Source of the DNA: Gemmatimonadota bacterium
Lineage (GTDB): Bacteria > Gemmatimonadota > Gemmatimonadetes > Longimicrobiales > UBA6960
NCBI GenBank assembly: GCA_019347995.1
Contig: JAHWKH010000041.1
Coordinates: forward strand, 1-11,182
Length of the DNA: 11,182 nucleotides
Direction of reading: 5' to 3'
Positions 7,791 to 11,182 of this stretch are shown one piece after another. The first letter of the stretch is position 1, and each line of letters opens with the position of its first letter. The position numbers and the translations under genes were made by a program. Under the pieces are notes generated by a model, which was not told the origin of the DNA, did no database searches, and was given only the letters and a program-made list of their open reading frames with translations.

Positions 7791-8696
7791 ATGGTCATCC
7801 AGATCACCCGAGCGGTGGATCGCGTCGTGGTCTTCGACGCCCCGGCGTATCGCCGCCTGGTCGGTCGCAGACACACGGCCAAGGCGACCGAGCTGTTCGA
7901 CGCGCTGGGACGGGACGAGCGCGAGACCGGCATCCAGCCCATCGGCTACTCGACCGTCCTCCTCGAGCTGCTGGCTCCCCTGGCGGACCCCGAGGCCGAC
8001 GGCTACGAGAACGCCAAGGCCGCCGCGGTGGCCGCCGTGCGCCACTGCCGGATTCCCACCAAGGGCGGCGGCGAGGACGTGGCGGTGTGGGCGAGCTCGG
8101 GGCTCCAGCTCTGCCTCTCGCTCTTCCATCGCTGGCCCGACGAGCTCCTGGAGATCGATGACCGGGTGCGCTCGCTGGTCGAGCGGCTGGCGGAGGAGCC
8201 GAGCGAGGCGATGCTGGACACGTTCCGGGACGACTTCGGCGTGGTCGCCGAGCGCCTGGAGGCGTGGAGGGATTCGTTCGCGGCGTCGCTCAAGGAGCAC
8301 ATGGAGACGCCCCTCTCAATCGAGACGGTGGCCGAGGCCCACGTCCAGCGCGCCGCGTCGCACGTTTCCGACGACGTGTCCGAAGCGGAGCTCAGGCGCA
8401 TGGTCGACTGGTTCGCGCGCAAGTTCGAGGTGGCCGTCGCCATGTACCGGCAGATCGTCGAGGACACCCGCGAGGAGGGGGGCACGATCACCTCGGAGCG
8501 GGCCGCCGAGCTCCTGTGGAACCTCCAGGTGGCGTTCCTGATCGGCGAGACCCACAAGCTCGACGGCAAGCCGGCCGTCGTGGTGTCGGGTGACGACGAC
8601 ATCGTGAAGGCGGCCAAGGCCTCGGGGCTGGGCGCGAAGGTGATCTCCGTGCTTCGCTACGACGACTACCGCGCGGCGGTACGCGAGCTCGACTGA
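7791..8696 (+). CDS. Protein of unknown function with split PIN-like nuclease ends
   Basis: The 301-residue soluble product is not one I recognise by name. Its N-terminus reads as a hydrophobic strand ending in an acid (VVVFDAP, Asp16), then a helix and STVLLELLA with Glu59. Its C-terminus reads as strand-loop-helix-strand, VVVSGDDDIVKAAKASGLGAKVISV, with Asp268-270. Asp, Glu and Asp in these settings match the order of metal-binding acids in PIN-domain RNases. Here roughly 210 residues separate Glu59 from Asp268, against about 40-60 in an ordinary 130-residue PIN protein. The insert is charged and helical (about 75-245) and would be a cap or partner-binding domain. The ATG at 7791 is the only good start near the conserved part. 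GGGAG at 7772-7776 is rather far, about 14 bases away. No small antitoxin gene is adjacent. The coding call is strong (normal codon bias, real composition); the PIN call is a hypothesis. Confidence 0.8.
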   Translation: MVIQITRAVDRVVVFDAPAYRRLVGRRHTAKATELFDALGRDERETGIQPIGYSTVLLELLAPLADPEADGYENAKAAAVAAVRHCRIPTKGGGEDVAVWASSGLQLCLSLFHRWPDELLEIDDRVRSLVERLAEEPSEAMLDTFRDDFGVVAERLEAWRDSFAASLKEHMETPLSIETVAEAHVQRAASHVSDDVSEAELRRMVDWFARKFEVAVAMYRQIVEDTREEGGTITSERAAELLWNLQVAFLIGETHKLDGKPAVVVSGDDDIVKAAKASGLGAKVISVLRYDDYRAAVRELD

Positions 8697-8746
8697 GAAG
8701 CGCGCCGGCGCAGGAGACCGGTGAGGCGACCGTTGCACGCCCGGCC

Positions 8747-8766
8747 CCTCCAGGCTAGCCTGGAGG
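8747..8766. promoter_or_regulatory. Perfect 20-base palindrome upstream of the TPR-GGDEF gene
   Basis: The 20 bases read identically on both strands, with arms CCTCCAGG and a central CTAG turn. GGC (8743-8745) and GCC (8769-8771) could extend the stem past a small internal loop. It lies 50 bases after the stop of the PIN-like gene and 56 bases before the chosen start of the sensor gene. No T tract follows, so it is not a standard intrinsic terminator. A dimeric regulator's operator or a structured mRNA end are the main options. Confidence 0.45.
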
Positions 8767-8822
8767 CTGCCACCTTCGCATCACCTCTTCCGGACAGGCC
8801 CTTGCCTCCCGTCCGCAGGCCT

Positions 8823-11182
8823 GTGCACCGCGGGGCCTCGTCGGCCCTATCCCGTTCGGGTGTCCTCCCGGTCCTCCTGGCGGCCGTCCTCTGTGCGGCC
8901 GCCCCCATCCGCGCGCAGACGCCCGACCCGGGGCTCGAGGGTCTCGAGGGTCTCGAGCGGGCGCGGGTCCTGGCGGAGCTGACCCTGCGCGACCGCGACC
9001 AGGACGCCGCCGCGGCCCTGGCGTGGGGTCGCGAAGCCCTCGCCATCCTGGAGCGTGTGCCCGAGCCCCGCATCCGCGTGGACGTGACGGCCGAGATGGC
9101 GTGGGCGGAGATGGTCCTGGGCAACTACGACGAGGCCGTGCGTCTGGGACAGGCCGCCCGGGAGGAAGCTGCCGCCGCGGGCTATCCGCAGGGCGAGGCC
9201 CGGGCCATCAACAGCCTGGGCGTCATCGCCCGCCGCCGGGGCGACGCCGCTACGACGCTGGTCCACTTCGTCGAGACCCTCGCCCTGCGCCGGGCCGCGG
9301 ACGATTCGGCCGGAATCGCCATGGCCCTGAACAACCTCGGGTTCGTGTACTCCACCGACCTCGGCGACTTCGACCGCTCTCTGGAGCATCACCTGGAGGC
9401 GATGCGGATCCGTGAACGCCTGGGACGGCCGGCCGACCTGGCCCTCTCGCTCAACGACATCGGCGTCCTGTACCAGAGCCTGGGGGAGTTGGACCAGGCG
9501 CAGGAGTATCTGGAGCGGGCGCTGGAGCTGCGGCGAGAGCACGACATCCCCCTCCGGGTGGCGGGCACCCTCAGCAACCTGGGCGAGGTGATGCTGGCGC
9601 GGGACGACGCCGCGGGGGCGCTGGGCCACTTCCGCACCGCCATGGCCATCCGTCAGGATGCGGGGGAGCCCACGTCCATCGCGGCGTCGCACCTCCACAT
9701 CGGGCAGGCGCTGACGCGCCTCGGGAGGCTCGGCGAGGCCGAAGCGTCGCTCCAGCGGGCCCTGGCCATGGCCGAGGAGCTGGGAGAGACCCGATCCCTG
9801 GCGCGCATCCACCAGGCCCTGGGGCAGCTGGAGTTCCGGTCGGGGCGCCACGACCTGGCGGAGCATCACCTCCTGCGCGCCGCGGGGCTGGCCGACGGGA
9901 TGGGAGCGCGGCACCTGGTGGCCGAGATGTACGACATGCTCGCCGACGTGCGGGAGGCCTCGGGCGACGCGGCCGGGGCGCTTCAGGCGCATCGCCGGTT
10001 CAAGGCCGCGGCCGACGAGGTGCTGGACGAGGACAAGGCCCGGCGCTTCGCCTCCCTGGAGGCCCGCTACCAGGCGGAGCGGCGGGAGCGGGAGATCGAG
10101 GCCCTGCGCCACGACCAGACCGTGCGGGAGCTGGAGCTGGCGCGGCAGCGGCTCCTGCGCGACCTCATGGCCCTCGCCGGGGGTGGCCTCGTCGTCCTGG
10201 GCGTCCTCTTCCAGCGCCGCAGGGCGTCTTCGGCCCGCGAAGTGAACCGGCGCCTCGAGGTGATGGCGCGCACCGATCCCCTCACCGGACTGGACAACCG
10301 CCGGGCGTTCGTCGAGAAGGCCGAGGAGGAGCGGGCGCGGATGCAGCGATCCGGCCGCCCGGCTTCGGTGATCCTGGGGGACGTGGATCATTTCAAGGTG
10401 TTCAACGACCGCCATGGCCACGCCGTGGGGGACGAGGTGCTGCGGCACGTGGCGCGCCTGCTGGCCGACGCGGTCCGGGAGCAGGACACGGTGGCCCGCT
10501 GGGGGGGCGAGGAGTTCGTCTTCCTGCTGCCCGAGACCTCGGCGGAGGGCGCGGCCGTGGTGGCCGAGAAGCTCCGTACCACCATCTCCGGCGCCCCGAC
10601 CGAAGCGGGCGACGCCGTCGTCTCCCTGACGATGACCTTCGGCGTGGCCGCGGCCCGGCCCGACGCTTCCGTCGATGCGTGGATCCTCGCGGCGGACGAG
10701 GCGCTCTACGAAGGGAAGGCCGCCGGCAGGGACCGGGTCGAGGTGGGCCGGCGGGCCACGCGGGCACCTCTCGGCGGCGCCCTGCTCCTCGCACTCATGG
10801 CCGGCTCGGTGCCGGGGGCCGCTCAGGAGGCGCTGCGGCCGCACGCCCCCGACTCGCTGGCGGCGGCCGACTACGCTCGCGCCGAGTCGTTCCTGGCCGC
10901 CGCCGCCGGGCCGCGGGTGACCGGGTCGGTGGATGGCGTGACCTGGCTTCCCGACGGCCGCTTCTGGTACCGCACGACCCGCCCGGACGGGCCGCGCGTG
11001 TACATCGTGGATCCCGCCGCCCGTGAGCGGCGGGCGCTCCTCGATCCCGTGCGGCTCGCCGATGCGCTCTCCGCGGCGGCGGCTGGACACCGCGGCGCCG
11101 CCCTCCTCGGGGCTGCACTACCGAAATCCCATCGGCACAACCCCACAGCTCGCGCCCTCGGCGGCCGGCTGGCCCGGCTCCC
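8823..11182 (+). CDS. Exported TPR sensor diguanylate cyclase, reading in frame into an S9 peptidase (3' partial)
   Basis: Residues 1-31 form a signal peptide (LPVLLAAVLCAAAPIRA, cut before QTPDP). About eight TPR units follow at 90-400, each with the NxLG..Y...G..A.A pattern. After a charged coiled coil (400-448) comes a membrane helix at 449-467, then a GGDEF domain at about 480-640. The catalytic site is intact: Asp520 in GDVDHFK, GGEEF at 561-565, and the inhibitory I-site RxxD at 552-555. The enzyme should make cyclic di-GMP from two GTP in the cytoplasm under control of the periplasmic TPR part. After the usual domain end (AGRDRVEV) no stop appears. The frame runs into a second hydrophobic segment and an S9 peptidase N-terminus, and leaves the window. 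GTG 8823 is chosen because it gives the signal peptide; its Shine-Dalgarno is weak. TTG 8802 and GTG 8721 (with AGGAG close by) are alternatives. The enzyme call is secure; whether the join is one polypeptide is open. Confidence 0.88.
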   Translation, partial: MHRGASSALSRSGVLPVLLAAVLCAAAPIRAQTPDPGLEGLEGLERARVLAELTLRDRDQDAAAALAWGREALAILERVPEPRIRVDVTAEMAWAEMVLGNYDEAVRLGQAAREEAAAAGYPQGEARAINSLGVIARRRGDAATTLVHFVETLALRRAADDSAGIAMALNNLGFVYSTDLGDFDRSLEHHLEAMRIRERLGRPADLALSLNDIGVLYQSLGELDQAQEYLERALELRREHDIPLRVAGTLSNLGEVMLARDDAAGALGHFRTAMAIRQDAGEPTSIAASHLHIGQALTRLGRLGEAEASLQRALAMAEELGETRSLARIHQALGQLEFRSGRHDLAEHHLLRAAGLADGMGARHLVAEMYDMLADVREASGDAAGALQAHRRFKAAADEVLDEDKARRFASLEARYQAERREREIEALRHDQTVRELELARQRLLRDLMALAGGGLVVLGVLFQRRRASSAREVNRRLEVMARTDPLTGLDNRRAFVEKAEEERARMQRSGRPASVILGDVDHFKVFNDRHGHAVGDEVLRHVARLLADAVREQDTVARWGGEEFVFLLPETSAEGAAVVAEKLRTTISGAPTEAGDAVVSLTMTFGVAAARPDASVDAWILAADEALYEGKAAGRDRVEVGRRATRAPLGGALLLALMAGSVPGAAQEALRPHAPDSLAAADYARAESFLAAAAGPRVTGSVDGVTWLPDGRFWYRTTRPDGPRVYIVDPAARERRALLDPVRLADALSAAAAGHRGAALLGAALPKSHRHNPTARALGGRLARL
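8931..8957 (+). repeat. Three tandem 9-base units coding Gly-Leu-Glu
   Basis: GG(G/T)CTCGAG occurs three times in a row, in frame, coding GLE-GLE-GLE directly after the signal peptide of the sensor protein. The length is a multiple of three, so gain or loss of a unit would not break the frame. It is probably a linker with little function. Confidence 0.7.
10743..11182 (+). other. S9/DPP-IV-like peptidase N-terminal module, possible separate start at GTG 10743
   Basis: From 10743 the frame encodes a complete-looking signal peptide, VGRRATRAP-LGGALLLALMAGS-VPGAAQ, with a likely cut before EALRP. Then come LAAADYARAESFL, a WLPDGRFWYRTTRPDGPRVYIVDP segment, and RRALLDPVRLADAL. This order matches the start of S9B (dipeptidyl peptidase IV) proteins, before their beta-propeller. 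The catalytic Ser, Asp and His would lie far beyond the window. AGGGA at 10728-10732, ten bases before the GTG, could allow independent initiation inside the GGDEF gene. It has the same frame as the GGDEF gene, so no separate stop and start pair exists. Resemblance fades after about 11085. Entered as a module because it may be a separate gene or the tail of the fusion. Confidence 0.6.

Noticed and set aside
7791..8696. VapBC toxin-antitoxin pair
   Set aside because: No small antitoxin-like frame precedes the gene in the 129-base gap, and the protein is more than twice the length of a VapC toxin.
10503..10517. Degenerate, inactive GGDEF site
   Set aside because: GGEEF is a well-known active variant, and the metal-binding Asp520 and the I-site RxxD are both present.
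8847..11090. A 747-residue antisense open frame under the TPR-GGDEF gene
   Set aside because: Composition is a shadow pattern. The plus strand encodes regular TPR repeats and an intact GGDEF active site.

Overview
The window is very GC-rich and has the codon use and dense packing of a free-living bacterium. The mix of an M28 peptidase with an export signal, the start of an S9 dipeptidyl-peptidase-IV-like protein, an SGNH hydrolase with TPR units, and TPR-GGDEF signalling recalls Gemmatimonadota or a similar soil or marine high-GC phylum. That placement is an impression from gene content and is not proven. I see no rRNA, tRNA, CRISPR, insertion sequence or phage gene.

Layout: (1) 55-1116, plus strand: a saccharopine-dehydrogenase-like oxidoreductase that lacks its usual N-terminal GxxGxxG Rossmann segment. 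(2) 1152-7022, minus strand: four genes in one direction, transcribed right to left: an MscS-type mechanosensitive channel, an SGNH hydrolase with TPR units (overlapping mscS by ATGA), an exported M28 zinc peptidase, and a MATE efflux pump 10 bases further on. All four products act at or beyond the inner membrane, so this is probably an envelope-related operon. (3) 7161-8696, plus strand: an unnamed five-helix membrane protein and a 301-residue protein whose two ends look like the halves of a PIN-type nuclease fold, separated by a long helical insert. A hairpin followed by a T-rich stretch lies in the leader of the membrane gene. (4) 8823-11182, plus strand: an exported TPR sensor with a membrane helix and an intact GGDEF diguanylate cyclase domain. 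Its reading frame continues without a stop into a second signal-peptide-like helix and the N-terminal part of an S9/DPP-IV-type peptidase, and then leaves the window. A perfect 20-base palindrome lies just upstream of this gene.

The two strongest oddities are the in-frame TPR-GGDEF to S9 peptidase join near 10743 and the PIN-like protein. Family resemblance is lost at both extreme ends of the window (about 1-150 and about 11085-11182). If the window is a whole assembled contig, damaged or chimeric ends could explain the truncated first gene and the odd last 100 bases. No complete new multi-gene system is evident.
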